A stretch of DNA of 61,529 bases, taken from the NCBI GenBank assembly GCA_009701715.1, contig WLJO01000012.1, forward strand, positions 1-61,529, given 5' to 3'. This document shows positions 44,761 to 53,375 of the stretch, piece after piece. The translations under genes and the position numbers were made by a program. The stretch comes from Actinomycetota bacterium (lineage in GTDB: Bacteria; Actinomycetota; Acidimicrobiia; Acidimicrobiales; Ilumatobacteraceae). The notes beneath the pieces were generated by a model that saw only the letters and a list, made by a program, of their open reading frames with translations, ran no database searches and was not told the origin of the DNA. The first letter of the stretch is position 1. Every line of letters begins with the position of its first letter.

Positions 44761-46071
44761 ATGCCCGCCAAGGACCTGGAACAGATCGTCAACCTCTGCA
44801 AGCGACGGGGGTTCGTGTATCCCTCGGCAGAGATCTACGGCGGGTTCCGCTCCTCGTACGACTACGGCCCGCTCGGTGCCCTCATGCTGCGCAATGTCAA
44901 GGACGCGTGGGTGCGCGCGATGGTGCAGCAGCGTGACGACACGGTTCTGATCGACGCGGCCATTCTCTCCCCACCGGCGGTTTGGGAGGCCAGTGGCCAC
45001 CTCGCGAATTTCACCGATCCGCTCGTGGACTGCACGTCCTGCAAGCAGCGCTTCCGGGAGGACCACCTCGATGATCGTTCCGTTTGCCCGGGCTGCGGGG
45101 CGAAGGACTCCTTCACCGAGGCGCGTGCGTTCAACCTGATGTTCAAGACCCATGCCGGGCCCATCGAGGGCTCGGGCGCGGAGGTGTACCTGCGCCCGGA
45201 GACGGCCCAGGGCATGTTCGTCAACTTCGCCAACGTGCTCCAGACGTCGCGCAAGAAGCCGCCGTTCGGTATTGCGCAGGTCGGCAAGAGCTTCCGCAAC
45301 GAGATCACGCCCGGCAACTTCATCTTCCGTACCCGCGAGTTTGAGCAGATGGAACTGGAGTTCTTCGTGCCGCCCGCCGATGGCCCGCAGTGGTACGAGT
45401 ACTGGTGCAGCGAGCGCCTCAACTGGTATGTGGGGCTCGGTATCCCGAGCGAGATGCTCCGCCTGCGTGCACATGACGCCGACGAGCTCTCGCACTACTC
45501 GGCGGGCACAAGCGACGTGGAGTTCCTCTTCCCCTGGGGCTGGGGCGAGCTCGAGGGCATCGCTCAGCGCACCGACTACGACCTCAAGCAGCACGCAACC
45601 CACTCGGGGGAGAAGCTCGACTACTTCGACCAGGCGACGAACGAGCGGTACGTGCCGTACGTCGTGGAACCTGCAGCGGGAGCAACGCGCACGATGGCAG
45701 CGTTCCTGCTGGCCGCCTACGACGAGGACGAGGTCGGTGGGGAGTTGCGGACCATCCTGAGGCTGCACCCACGCCTCGCGCCGTTCAAGGTGGCAGTGCT
45801 GCCGCTGTCCAAGAAGGACACACTCACACCGCTCGCCAAGCAGATTCACCGCACCGTCTCGGATCGGTACATGGTGGACTACGACGACACGCAGTCGATC
45901 GGTCGCCGTTACCGCCGTCAGGACGAGGTGGGCACTCCGCTGTGCGTCACGGTCGACTTCGATTCGCTCGAGGACAACGCCGTCACCATCCGGGATCGCG
46001 ACACCACCGAGCAGGTTCGGGTGCCGATCGACTCGCTGATGGGCGAACTGCTCGCCCGGCTCGGCTTCTAG
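44761..46071 (+). CDS. glyS: Glycyl-tRNA synthetase (alpha2 type)
   Basis: A 436-residue class II synthetase of the homodimeric type. Motif 1 region is KRRGFVYPSAEIYGG. The insert carries zinc-type cysteines (DCTSCKQRF, VCPGCGAKD). Motif 2 is FRNEITPGNFIFRTREFEQMELEFF, and motif 3 is near the class II arginine region before the anticodon-binding domain (VLPLSKKDTLTPLAKQIHR). It charges tRNA-Gly. Its stop shares CTAG with the convergent protease gene. Confidence 0.95.
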   Translation: MPAKDLEQIVNLCKRRGFVYPSAEIYGGFRSSYDYGPLGALMLRNVKDAWVRAMVQQRDDTVLIDAAILSPPAVWEASGHLANFTDPLVDCTSCKQRFREDHLDDRSVCPGCGAKDSFTEARAFNLMFKTHAGPIEGSGAEVYLRPETAQGMFVNFANVLQTSRKKPPFGIAQVGKSFRNEITPGNFIFRTREFEQMELEFFVPPADGPQWYEYWCSERLNWYVGLGIPSEMLRLRAHDADELSHYSAGTSDVEFLFPWGWGELEGIAQRTDYDLKQHATHSGEKLDYFDQATNERYVPYVVEPAAGATRTMAAFLLAAYDEDEVGGELRTILRLHPRLAPFKVAVLPLSKKDTLTPLAKQIHRTVSDRYMVDYDDTQSIGRRYRRQDEVGTPLCVTVDFDSLEDNAVTIRDRDTTEQVRVPIDSLMGELLARLGF

Positions 46072-46796
46072 GTCTCGCTGGCGACGGGCTCGGCGCCTGG
46101 TTCCGCGGGTGCGGGTCGGGTGGCGTGCCGACGTGTGCCCCGTGTGCGCTGGGGGACGAGCGGCCAGATCTGCAGCACGAGCAGCATGAGCGCGAACGGC
46201 GCGAGCCAGCGCACAGCGGGCTCGAGGAACGTCACCACGCCGACAGCGAGCGTGACCGCAGCACTGAACGCAATAGCGACGATGCCGCCGCGGCTCGGCC
46301 AGATGCTCTCGAGGACACCGGAGAGCACGTGACCGCCGTCGAGCGGGAGTATCGGCAGCAGATTGAGGAACCCGAAGACCGGGCCAGCGATCCAGATCAC
46401 GCCGGCCACCTGGGAATCGAAGACCTGGGGAACGTCGAACGGGTTGACACGCATCACGCCGAGCACGACGAGGCCGAGGACGATCTCCACGGCGGGGCCG
46501 GACACAGCGACCCAGGCGCGTTCGATCGGTGTGATCGGGCGGGGCGGGGTGTACCGGGTGGAGCCGGCGAGGAAGTCGAGCGCGATCTCCGGTTGGGCGC
46601 CGAGGCGCTTAGCTGCCGTGGCATGGCCGAGCTCATGGATCAGCGAGAAGATCGTGATGGCGATCGCGAACTTCCAGCCAACGCCCGGGTTCCAGATCAT
46701 GACGAGTGCGAGGAACGCGAGGAAGCCGGGCTTCACCTTGACCGGGAAGCCGAGGAGTCGAAGTGCCGGCACACCCGTCATCATATGGACCGACAC
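46068..46796 (-). CDS. Site-2 protease (M50) family membrane protein
   Basis: A 242-residue multi-pass protein with the intramembrane zinc motif HELGH (FSLIHELGHATAAKRLG, about 54-58) and the second ligand region NLLPILPLDGGH. These define M50 rhomboid-unrelated site-2 proteases that cut membrane-bound regulators. Partners are unknown. The start is uncertain: a GTG at 46796 or ATGs at 46784/46781. Confidence 0.85.
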   Translation of the reverse strand: MSVHMMTGVPALRLLGFPVKVKPGFLAFLALVMIWNPGVGWKFAIAITIFSLIHELGHATAAKRLGAQPEIALDFLAGSTRYTPPRPITPIERAWVAVSGPAVEIVLGLVVLGVMRVNPFDVPQVFDSQVAGVIWIAGPVFGFLNLLPILPLDGGHVLSGVLESIWPSRGGIVAIAFSAAVTLAVGVVTFLEPAVRWLAPFALMLLVLQIWPLVPQRTRGTRRHATRPAPAEPGAEPVASET

Positions 46797-46925
46797 TCAA
46801 GGGCTGGTTCGCGGTATCGGTAGTCTGTGCCGCGGTTACATACGTCTGCTACTTCGATCGTCGCCCCCTGCCACGGTCGCGGGCGTCGCGGAACTACGAT
46901 TACGCAGGATCATGAGGAGGAAGAC

Positions 46926-47657
46926 ATGCAGGTTCAGACCCGTCAAGGCCCGGCATATGGAGTGGCGCGGATCACGCTCGCGGGAGGCGAGGAGGTCAAG
47001 GTGGAGTCCGGCGCGATGATGGCCATGTCGGCCGGCGTGACGCTGCACTCCAAGGCAGAGGGCGGGATGCTCAAGTCGCTCAAGCGGGCCGCGCTCGGTG
47101 GCGAGAGCTTCTTCGTGAGTACCTACACGGCGCCCTCGCAGGGTGGCTTCGTGGATGTCGCTGCGCGACTCCCCGGCGACATCATCAGCTACGAGGTGCA
47201 GCCCGCCCTCCCGCTGTTCATCCAGAAGGGCTCGTGGCTCGCGAACGCCAACGGCGTGACGATCGACGCGCAGTGGGGTGGGTTCAAGAACCTGTTCGGC
47301 AGTGAGGGTGGTTTCATCGTTCGCGCCGAGGGCAGCGGTCCCGTGGTGTTCGCGTGCTACGGCGCGCTCGAGGTGTGGGACCTGGCTGCGGGTCAGACCA
47401 TCTCGCTCGACACGGGCCACATGGTTGCCTACGAATCAACGGTGTCCATGCAACTACGCAAGGTGACCGGTGGTCTCGTGCAGACGTTCAAGAGCGGTGA
47501 GGGCCTCGTGCTGGACTTCACCGGCCCGGGCAGGATTTGGTCCCAGACCCGCAACCCGTCGGAACTACTCGGCTGGATCAAGGCCGCGATCGGAACCGGC
47601 AACTCCGGACCCAGCGGGATGGGCGGGGCGCTCGGCGGCCTGCTCGGCCGCGACTAA
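46926..47657 (+). CDS. AIM24 family protein (TIGR00266 type)
   Basis: A 243-residue AIM24/TIGR00266 protein built of beta-strands: a conserved early block (ARITLAGGEEVKVESGAMMAMS), LKRAALGGESFFVSTYTA, and a glycine-rich C-terminus (GMGGALGGLLGRD). Bacterial function is unknown. A strong GAGGAGGAAG Shine-Dalgarno precedes the ATG, and TACGAT (46895-46900) could be the -10 box. TerC follows after 3 bp and is probably co-transcribed. Confidence 0.85.
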   Translation: MQVQTRQGPAYGVARITLAGGEEVKVESGAMMAMSAGVTLHSKAEGGMLKSLKRAALGGESFFVSTYTAPSQGGFVDVAARLPGDIISYEVQPALPLFIQKGSWLANANGVTIDAQWGGFKNLFGSEGGFIVRAEGSGPVVFACYGALEVWDLAAGQTISLDTGHMVAYESTVSMQLRKVTGGLVQTFKSGEGLVLDFTGPGRIWSQTRNPSELLGWIKAAIGTGNSGPSGMGGALGGLLGRD

Positions 47658-47660
47658 CGG

Positions 47661-48713
47661 GTGTCGATCACGGTGCTCGCCGGGAGGGTCTCCTCGGCAG
47701 GCAAGGACAAGTTCGTTGACCTCGACGTCTCCGGTTGGGCGTGGGTCGGGTTGCTCGGGGCCATCGCCGTGCTGCTGCTGTTCGACATCTTGGTGCTGCA
47801 CCGGGTGCCGAAGGTGTTGCCGCTCAAGCGTGCCGCTATTGAGTGGATCGGATGGACTGCGATCGGGCTCGCATTCACCTTCGTGGTGATTGCTTCTTGG
47901 GGCCGTGACGCCGGCGTCGAGTACCTCAGCGGCTACCTCATCGAGCAGAGCCTCTCGATCGACAACGTGTTCGTCTGGGCACTGATCCTCGGCACCTTCG
48001 CGGTGCCGGTGCAGTTTCAGCATCGTGTGCTGTTCTGGGGGATCTTCGGGGCACTCGTGCTCCGCGCAGCGTTCATCCTTGCCGGCGTGGCACTCATCGA
48101 GAAGTTCGACTGGGTCCTGTTCGTCTTCGGCGGGTTCCTTGTCTACACGGGCGTGAAGCTGGCGCTCTCCGGCGAGGACGATGAGGAGTTCACACCCGAG
48201 AAGAGCAGGTTCCTGCGGATTCTTCGACGGGTGGTGCCGTCCACGCCCGATTACGACGGCCAGAAGTTGTTTGTGCAGCGCAACGGCAAGCGGCTCGCGA
48301 CCCCACTGCTCGCAGTGCTCGTGCTGGTTGAGAGCACGGACGTCGTGTTCGCGGTGGACTCCGTCCCGGCGGTCCTCGGCGTCTCGCGGGAACAGTTCAT
48401 CGTGTTCTCCTCCAACGCGTTCGCGATCATGGGCCTTCGGGCGCTTTATTTCCTCCTCGCGGACATGCGCGCACGCTTCAGCTATCTGCAGCAGGGTCTG
48501 GCGGTCATCCTCGGGTTCGTCGGCGTCAAGATGGTCATCAGCCGCTGGGTCCACATCGAGACGTGGGTATCGCTCATGGTCATCGTGCTCGTCCTCGCGA
48601 TGTCGGTGCTCACCTCGATGCGCCGCACCCGCCATCCGGGGGCGCTCGACACGATCGAGTCGGTCCCAGGCGGGGCAGAGCCGGCGCTCGGCCTGCCGCC
48701 CGAGGAGAGCTGA
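47661..48713 (+). CDS. TerC family integral membrane protein
   Basis: A 350-residue TerC/Alx family protein with about eight to nine membrane segments. The conserved acidic motifs are SLSIDNVFVW and ESTDVVFAVDSVPA, whose aspartates are thought to bind metal ions. Family members export manganese or confer tellurite resistance. The GTG start is 3 bp after the AIM24 stop. I see no clear manganese riboswitch, but the upstream gene leaves no room for one. Confidence 0.9.
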   Translation: MSITVLAGRVSSAGKDKFVDLDVSGWAWVGLLGAIAVLLLFDILVLHRVPKVLPLKRAAIEWIGWTAIGLAFTFVVIASWGRDAGVEYLSGYLIEQSLSIDNVFVWALILGTFAVPVQFQHRVLFWGIFGALVLRAAFILAGVALIEKFDWVLFVFGGFLVYTGVKLALSGEDDEEFTPEKSRFLRILRRVVPSTPDYDGQKLFVQRNGKRLATPLLAVLVLVESTDVVFAVDSVPAVLGVSREQFIVFSSNAFAIMGLRALYFLLADMRARFSYLQQGLAVILGFVGVKMVISRWVHIETWVSLMVIVLVLAMSVLTSMRRTRHPGALDTIESVPGGAEPALGLPPEES

Positions 48714-48727
48714 GCCCGAGGGATCGC

Positions 48728-48733
48728 TAACCT
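48728..48733 (+). promoter_or_regulatory. TAACCT -10 box, leaderless start of dnaG
   Basis: TAACCT lies 6 bases before the ATG at 48740; no Shine-Dalgarno is visible. Confidence 0.45.
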
Positions 48734-48739
48734 CGCCGC

Positions 48740-50518
48740 ATGGGGATCGCGGAGGATGACATCGAGAAGGTCCGTTCGGCGACCTCTCTCGTCGACATCA
48801 TCCAGCCCTATGTGGCGCTGAGGAGGGTCGGGCGCAACTGGGTGGGCCTCTGCCCGTTCCACGCGGAGAAGTCTGGCTCGTTCAACGTTCGGGAGCAGAC
48901 CCAGCGCTACCGCTGCTTCGGCTGCGGCGCATCGGGCGATGTGTTCAAGTTCATCCAGGACATGGAGCATGTCGATTTCGTGACCTCCGTGGAAAAGCTT
49001 GCGGGCAAAGTGGGCATCGTGCTCACGTACTCGAGCGGCAGTGAGGCGCGAGACCGCGGTCGGCGCAAGCAGCTCGTCGAGGCGATGGAACAGGTTGTGG
49101 AGTGGTACCACCAACGGCTCCTCACGGCCCCCGACGCCCGCGAGGCGAGGGACTACCTGCGCAGCCGGGGTCTCACGGGGGAGGTGGCCCGGCAGTTCCG
49201 CATCGGTTGGGCACCCGACGACTGGGATCAACTGTCGCGTGACGTGAAGCTTCCCGACGAGGTGCTCACCACGCTCGGTCTCGCGTTCAACAACCGTCGG
49301 AACAAGTTGCAGGATGCGTTCCGGGCGCGAGTTCTGTTCCCGATCTTCACGCCGGAGGGGGAACCGGTCGCGATCGGCGGGCGGGTACTGCCCGGCTCGG
49401 TGGACCCCGCGAAGTACAAGAACTCATCCGAGACGCCGCTCTACTCGAAGTCACGGGTGCTGTACGGTCTCAACTGGGCGAAGGCCGATGCGGTGAACAG
49501 CAACCAGGTGATCGTGTGCGAGGGCTACACCGACGTCATCGGGTTCCACCGTGCCGGTCTGCGCCGGGCTGTGGCCACGTGCGGCACGGCGTTCACCGAG
49601 GAGCACGTCAAACTGCTCAAGCGGTACGCGAGCCGTGTGGTGCTGGCGTTCGACGCGGACGCTGCCGGGCAGGGCGCGGCCGAGAAGTTCTATGAGTGGG
49701 AGGAGAAGTATCAGGTTGAGGTGTCGGTTGCACACTTCCCTCAGGGCAAGGACCCGGCGGACATGGCGAGCAACGATCCCGAGGGCCTGAAACGAGCGGT
49801 CGACACCGCAGAGCCGTTCCTCGGCTTCCGGGTGCAACGAGCGCTCGCAAGCCGACCTGCGCAGTCCCCCGAGCAGCGCGCGCGTGCAGCCGAGGCCGCA
49901 ATGGCCGTGATCGGCGAGCACCCGAATGCAACGGTGCGTGGCCTGTACGCCGGGGAGGTTGCGGCGCGTCTGTCACTGCCCATCTCGGACCTCGTCGCCG
50001 CAGCGCAGCGCGGTGGCCGCCGCCCGGTTGTCGTCAACGTCCCGTCGGAACGCCGTCGCTCGGGTGACACCAAGGAGTTCGTCGCCGTTGCCCTGCTCGT
50101 GCAGCGCTGGGACGCGATCGCGCCGTGGTTGGTGGACGGGTTGTTCGCGGAGGACACCACGATGCGCGCATTCCGCGCGCTTGCCAGCTCGGGGGGGAAC
50201 CTCGAAGCGGCGATTGCGTCGTGTGATCCCGAGGCGCGTGACGTGCTGGAGCGCGCAGCTGTGGTGGACGTCGACGAGATCGACGTGGACACCGAGGCAC
50301 GCAATCTCCTCAACGCCGCAGTCCGCCGGGAACTCGCGAAGCGCACTCGTGTGGACATCCCCGACGAGATCCGGGAAGATGCTGAGGCCCGGCGCCTCCT
50401 CGAGCAATTGGAGGACATAAGCACCTCGCAGAACGCGTCGGACTCATTGCTAGTGTGGCTGCAGCGGCGAGTGGCCGATAGCCATCCGGAGTCAGGGGAC
50501 GATTCACGTGGCGAATGA
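48740..50518 (+). CDS. dnaG: DNA primase
   Basis: A 592-residue primase. The CHC2 zinc site is Cys38, His41, Cys59, Cys62 (LCPFH, RCFGCG). The TOPRIM catalytic domain is at about 255-340 ([34 protein letters not shown]). The C-terminal region binds the helicase DnaB. It overlaps the sigma factor gene by 11 bases, so the two are co-translated, as in the classical macromolecular synthesis operon. Confidence 0.96.
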   Translation: MGIAEDDIEKVRSATSLVDIIQPYVALRRVGRNWVGLCPFHAEKSGSFNVREQTQRYRCFGCGASGDVFKFIQDMEHVDFVTSVEKLAGKVGIVLTYSSGSEARDRGRRKQLVEAMEQVVEWYHQRLLTAPDAREARDYLRSRGLTGEVARQFRIGWAPDDWDQLSRDVKLPDEVLTTLGLAFNNRRNKLQDAFRARVLFPIFTPEGEPVAIGGRVLPGSVDPAKYKNSSETPLYSKSRVLYGLNWAKADAVNSNQVIVCEGYTDVIGFHRAGLRRAVATCGTAFTEEHVKLLKRYASRVVLAFDADAAGQGAAEKFYEWEEKYQVEVSVAHFPQGKDPADMASNDPEGLKRAVDTAEPFLGFRVQRALASRPAQSPEQRARAAEAAMAVIGEHPNATVRGLYAGEVAARLSLPISDLVAAAQRGGRRPVVVNVPSERRRSGDTKEFVAVALLVQRWDAIAPWLVDGLFAEDTTMRAFRALASSGGNLEAAIASCDPEARDVLERAAVVDVDEIDVDTEARNLLNAAVRRELAKRTRVDIPDEIREDAEARRLLEQLEDISTSQNASDSLLVWLQRRVADSHPESGDDSRGE

Positions 50519-51737
50519 CACGACCGGGCAGTCGCAGATGATGCCCGCGGTGGAGGTCGTGCCGGTTTCCGGAATAGACCCGGCAGAGTGGAATTCGCTC
50601 ATCGCTCGTGGCATCTCTGCGGGGATTGTGCATGCCGACTCCGTCTTGCACGTACTGCGTCACGTTGAGCTCAACGAGGACCTGTTGCATCAGGTGAACG
50701 GTGCGTTGACCGGCCGGAACATCCAGATCGACAATGCTGTCGAGGAACTGGTGGAGGACGACCACGGGGACCGTCGCCGCGAGCGCGCCGAGCGGATGGC
50801 GGGCAGTCACGATTCGGGAAACCCCACCGACCCGGTACGGATGTACCTCCACGAGATCGGCCGGGTCGGCCTGCTCAATGCGGACGACGAGCGTCGCCTC
50901 GCGCAGGCGATTCTTGATGGGCTCGCTGCGGCGGACCGTCTAGTTGTGGAGACCGTCACGCTTGCGGAGATCGATCGTCGCCGTCTTGAGCGCACCGTGC
51001 GGAACGGCGAGCGTGCCAAGTCCGATCTCATCCAGGCCAATCTCCGTCTTGTTGTGTCGATCGCGAAGCGCTATCAGGGCCGTGAGATGGCACTGCTGGA
51101 CCTCATACAGGAGGGGAACCTCGGGTTGATGCGGGCCGTCGACAAGTTCGACCACACCAAGGGCTTCAAGTTCTCCACCTATGCCACGTGGTGGATCCGT
51201 CAGGCCATCACCCGGGCCATCGCGGATCAGTCCCGCACCATCCGGATTCCCGTGCACATGGTCGAGCACATCAACCGGGTGCTCAAGGTGCAGCGCGAAC
51301 TGGTGCAGGACCTCAAGCGCGACCCAACGACTGTCGAGCTGGCCGAACGCACGGGGATGTCCGAGGAGCGGGTGCAGGACATCTTGCGCATCTCGCAGGA
51401 CCTCCGCTCGCTGGACGCCCCGGTGGGCGAGGAGGACGACGCCCGGTTCGGGGATCTCATCGCTGACGAGAATTCGAGGGATCCTGGCGAGGCAGCGCTG
51501 GACGACGAATTGAGGATCGTGGTGGAGTCGCTCCTCTCGGAGTTCCACGAGCGTGAGCAGGACGTGGTGCGGATGCGGTTCGGCCTCGATGACGGTCAGG
51601 CGCGCACGCTCGAGGAGGTCGGCAAGGCTTTTGGCGTGACACGCGAACGCATCCGACAGATCGAGGCGAAGACCCTCAACAAGCTGCGCCACCCGCGATA
51701 TCGCGAGCAGCTGAAGGCGTACCTCGGCGAGGGCTGA
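50508..51737 (+). CDS. rpoD: Primary RNA polymerase sigma factor (sigma70/SigA)
   Basis: A 409-residue sigma70. Region 1.2 is [16 protein letters not shown] (about 105-120), region 2 holds the core-binding and -10-reading helices ([35 protein letters not shown]), and region 4.2 is the -35-reading helix-turn-helix ([20 protein letters not shown]). The N-terminus is short compared with E. coli RpoD. The GTG start lies inside dnaG. Confidence 0.95.
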   Translation: MANDTTGQSQMMPAVEVVPVSGIDPAEWNSLIARGISAGIVHADSVLHVLRHVELNEDLLHQVNGALTGRNIQIDNAVEELVEDDHGDRRRERAERMAGSHDSGNPTDPVRMYLHEIGRVGLLNADDERRLAQAILDGLAAADRLVVETVTLAEIDRRRLERTVRNGERAKSDLIQANLRLVVSIAKRYQGREMALLDLIQEGNLGLMRAVDKFDHTKGFKFSTYATWWIRQAITRAIADQSRTIRIPVHMVEHINRVLKVQRELVQDLKRDPTTVELAERTGMSEERVQDILRISQDLRSLDAPVGEEDDARFGDLIADENSRDPGEAALDDELRIVVESLLSEFHEREQDVVRMRFGLDDGQARTLEEVGKAFGVTRERIRQIEAKTLNKLRHPRYREQLKAYLGEG

Positions 51738-51814
51738 GCGCCGCGGTCGCCGAACCCGGCTGGCCTGCCCGAAGGTGGCATCGGCGGCCGCAGCCGCTAC
51801 TCTCGGGGTGCCTT

Positions 51815-51890
51815 TCCGGGGTAGCTCAATCGGCAGAGCGGCGGACTGTTAATCCGTAGGTTGTGGGTTCGACCCCCACCCCCGGAGCCA
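51815..51890 (+). tRNA. tRNA-Asn (anticodon GTT)
   Basis: Cloverleaf with acceptor TCCGGGG/CCCCGGA, anticodon stem GCGGA/TCCGT with loop CTGTTAA, T-arm GTGGG/CCCAC, discriminator G and an encoded CCA. A possible -10 box TACTCT lies at 51798-51803. Confidence 0.95.
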
Positions 51891-51910
51891 TCTCGGCTCT
51901 GTTCCCTTGG

Positions 51911-51930
51911 CCCGCTGCGGCGGGATTTTT
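51911..51930 (+). terminator. Rho-independent terminator after tRNA-Asn
   Basis: CCCGC-TGCG-GCGGG hairpin followed by A and five T residues, 21 bases after the tRNA end. Confidence 0.75.
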
Positions 51931-52011
51931 CGGTCTACACCCCCTTGTTCGCGGTACCGGAACTGCACAAAACCACGCGTTCGAGGACCGAGAACCATCA
52001 GGGTGGAGCGG

Positions 52012-52017
52012 TAGGTT
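52012..52017 (+). promoter_or_regulatory. TAGGTT -10 box of tRNA-Met
   Basis: TAGGTT lies 8 bases before the first base of the tRNA, so transcription would start at or near the mature 5' end. Confidence 0.35.
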
Positions 52018-52025
52018 GCCCGTCG

Positions 52026-52098
52026 GGGGCGGTAGCTCAGTGGTTAGAGCACGGGACTCATAATCCCTCGGTCGTGGGTTCGATACCCACCCGCCCCA
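52026..52098 (+). tRNA. tRNA with CAT anticodon (elongator Met or Ile2)
   Basis: Cloverleaf with acceptor GGGGCGG/CCGCCCC, D-arm GCTC/GAGC, anticodon loop CTCATAA and T-arm GTGGG/CCCAC; CCA is not encoded. The anticodon stem has its three G-C pairs at 28-30, not 29-31, so it is not the initiator. Elongator Met and lysidine-modified Ile cannot be separated by eye. Confidence 0.9.
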
Positions 52099-52126
52099 CT
52101 ACTGGTAAGCGACCATTCCACACGGA

Positions 52127-52173
52127 TTCTGGGTCTACATCTGGCGGACCGGTCGCCAGATGTAGACCCAGAA
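52127..52173. repeat. Perfect 20-bp inverted repeat with 7-base loop
   Basis: Arms at 52127-52146 and 52154-52173 are exactly complementary; the 7-base loop (52147-52153) holds ACCGGT. It lies between the CAT-anticodon tRNA and the convergent amidohydrolase gene. No T-run follows either arm, so it is not a classic rho-independent terminator, though a bidirectional terminator is the simplest guess. Confidence 0.85.
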
Positions 52174-52188
52174 ACCAGCGGGGGTGGG

Positions 52189-53310
52189 TCAGGCGGGGAT
52201 GCCTGCGATGTTCGCTGCCGCCGCATCCACCACGGCCTGCTGGTGGGCAAGCATCGGTCCACCTGCCATGTAGTCGAACGCAGCGAACGGGTCGTCGAGT
52301 GTGTGGTGGCCACTGAGTTGTTCCATTACGGCGAGGCCGCAGAACGGGACGTACATCGGGTTGTAGCCGCCCTCGTGCGACATAGCGATGCGGCCGTTGC
52401 AGAGCCGGTCGGCGGCCTCCATGAGGATCGAGGTGAGCAGCCGGTAGCCAGCACTGGTGACCATCTGGCGTGCCAGAGGGTCCATGAGGCTCGCGTCGAA
52501 GCCGCTCGACACGAGGATGATCTCAGGCTTGAATCGCTCGAGTGCCGGCACCACGACGTTGCGCATCGCGTACTCGTAGGCGGGGTTGCCCGATCCGGGC
52601 GGAAGCGGAACGTTGAGCGCTGTGCCCTTGCCGGCACCCTCGCCGGTTTCGGTGAGCAGGCCAGAGCTTGGCGGGAAGCAGTTGTCCTGGTGAACGGAGA
52701 TGGTGAGGACCGACGGGTCATCGTAGAAGATCGCCTGGGTGCCGTTGCCGTGGTGCACGTCCCAGTCGACGATCGCGATTCGTCCCACACCCCGGTTCGC
52801 CTGGGCGTGACGCGCAGCGATCCCGATGTTGTTGAACATACAGAAACCCATGCCCATACTCGGAACGGCATGGTGACCGGGCGGGCGCACAAGTGCGTAG
52901 CCGTTGCGCACCTCGCCTGACAGGACGGCATCGACCACACTCATGACGCCGCCGGCGGCGAGCAGGGCGATCTCGTACCCGCCGTTGCCGAATGGGGACA
53001 CGCCATCACCTGCGTCGCCACCCTTGGGCTGCAGAGATCCTGCCTTGATCGCTGCGAGGTGCTCAGCAGTGTGGCATCGCAGGATGTCGGCCTCGGTCGC
53101 CTGGCTTGGCTCAAGTCGATGGAGGTGGTTGATGAGGCCGGACACCACGATGAGTTCGTGCATGCGGCGCTTGGTCTCTGCGTTCTCGGGGTGCGGCATC
53201 GGCTGGATGCCACCGAAGCCGTTCGAGGGGAACATCGGACCGGACCCGGTGTCGTGCCAGCCGTAGATCTCGTGGTACAGGTAACCCGTGCGTGAGGAGG
53301 ACGTGCTCAT
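52189..53310 (-). CDS. Histone deacetylase-like amidohydrolase
   Basis: A 373-residue class II HDAC/acetylpolyamine amidohydrolase-like enzyme. Active-site motifs are visible: RPPGHHAVPSMGMGFCMFNN (His-His pair), DWDVHHGNGTQAIFYDD (zinc Asp-His), SSGFDASLMDP (zinc Asp) and GGYNP. Bacterial relatives deacetylate acetylpolyamines or other acylamines. The ATG at 53310 lies 6 bases after TACCGT, so it has its own promoter. It lies downstream of the P450 gene on the same strand. Confidence 0.85.
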   Translation of the reverse strand: MSTSSSRTGYLYHEIYGWHDTGSGPMFPSNGFGGIQPMPHPENAETKRRMHELIVVSGLINHLHRLEPSQATEADILRCHTAEHLAAIKAGSLQPKGGDAGDGVSPFGNGGYEIALLAAGGVMSVVDAVLSGEVRNGYALVRPPGHHAVPSMGMGFCMFNNIGIAARHAQANRGVGRIAIVDWDVHHGNGTQAIFYDDPSVLTISVHQDNCFPPSSGLLTETGEGAGKGTALNVPLPPGSGNPAYEYAMRNVVVPALERFKPEIILVSSGFDASLMDPLARQMVTSAGYRLLTSILMEAADRLCNGRIAMSHEGGYNPMYVPFCGLAVMEQLSGHHTLDDPFAAFDYMAGGPMLAHQQAVVDAAAANIAGIPA

Positions 53311-53316
53311 GGTCGT

Positions 53317-53322
53317 ACGGTA
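53317..53322 (-). promoter_or_regulatory. TACCGT -10 box of the amidohydrolase gene
   Basis: Minus-strand TACCGT lies 6 bases before the ATG at 53310. Confidence 0.45.
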
Positions 53323-53375
53323 GCAAAGGACTTTGCCGCCGTCTTGTGGGCCCGGTTGGGCCAGCCATGGGTCGG

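Noticed and set aside
47658-47660. yybP-ykoY manganese riboswitch for TerC
   Set aside because: Only 3 bases separate TerC from the preceding gene, and nothing similar is seen upstream of the pair.
52026-52098. Initiator tRNA-fMet
   Set aside because: The three consecutive G-C pairs in the anticodon stem are at 28-30 rather than 29-31, and CTCATAA also fits elongator Met or Ile2.
52127-52173. Classic rho-independent terminator
   Set aside because: The stem is perfect but neither side has a T-run, so I list it only as an inverted repeat.
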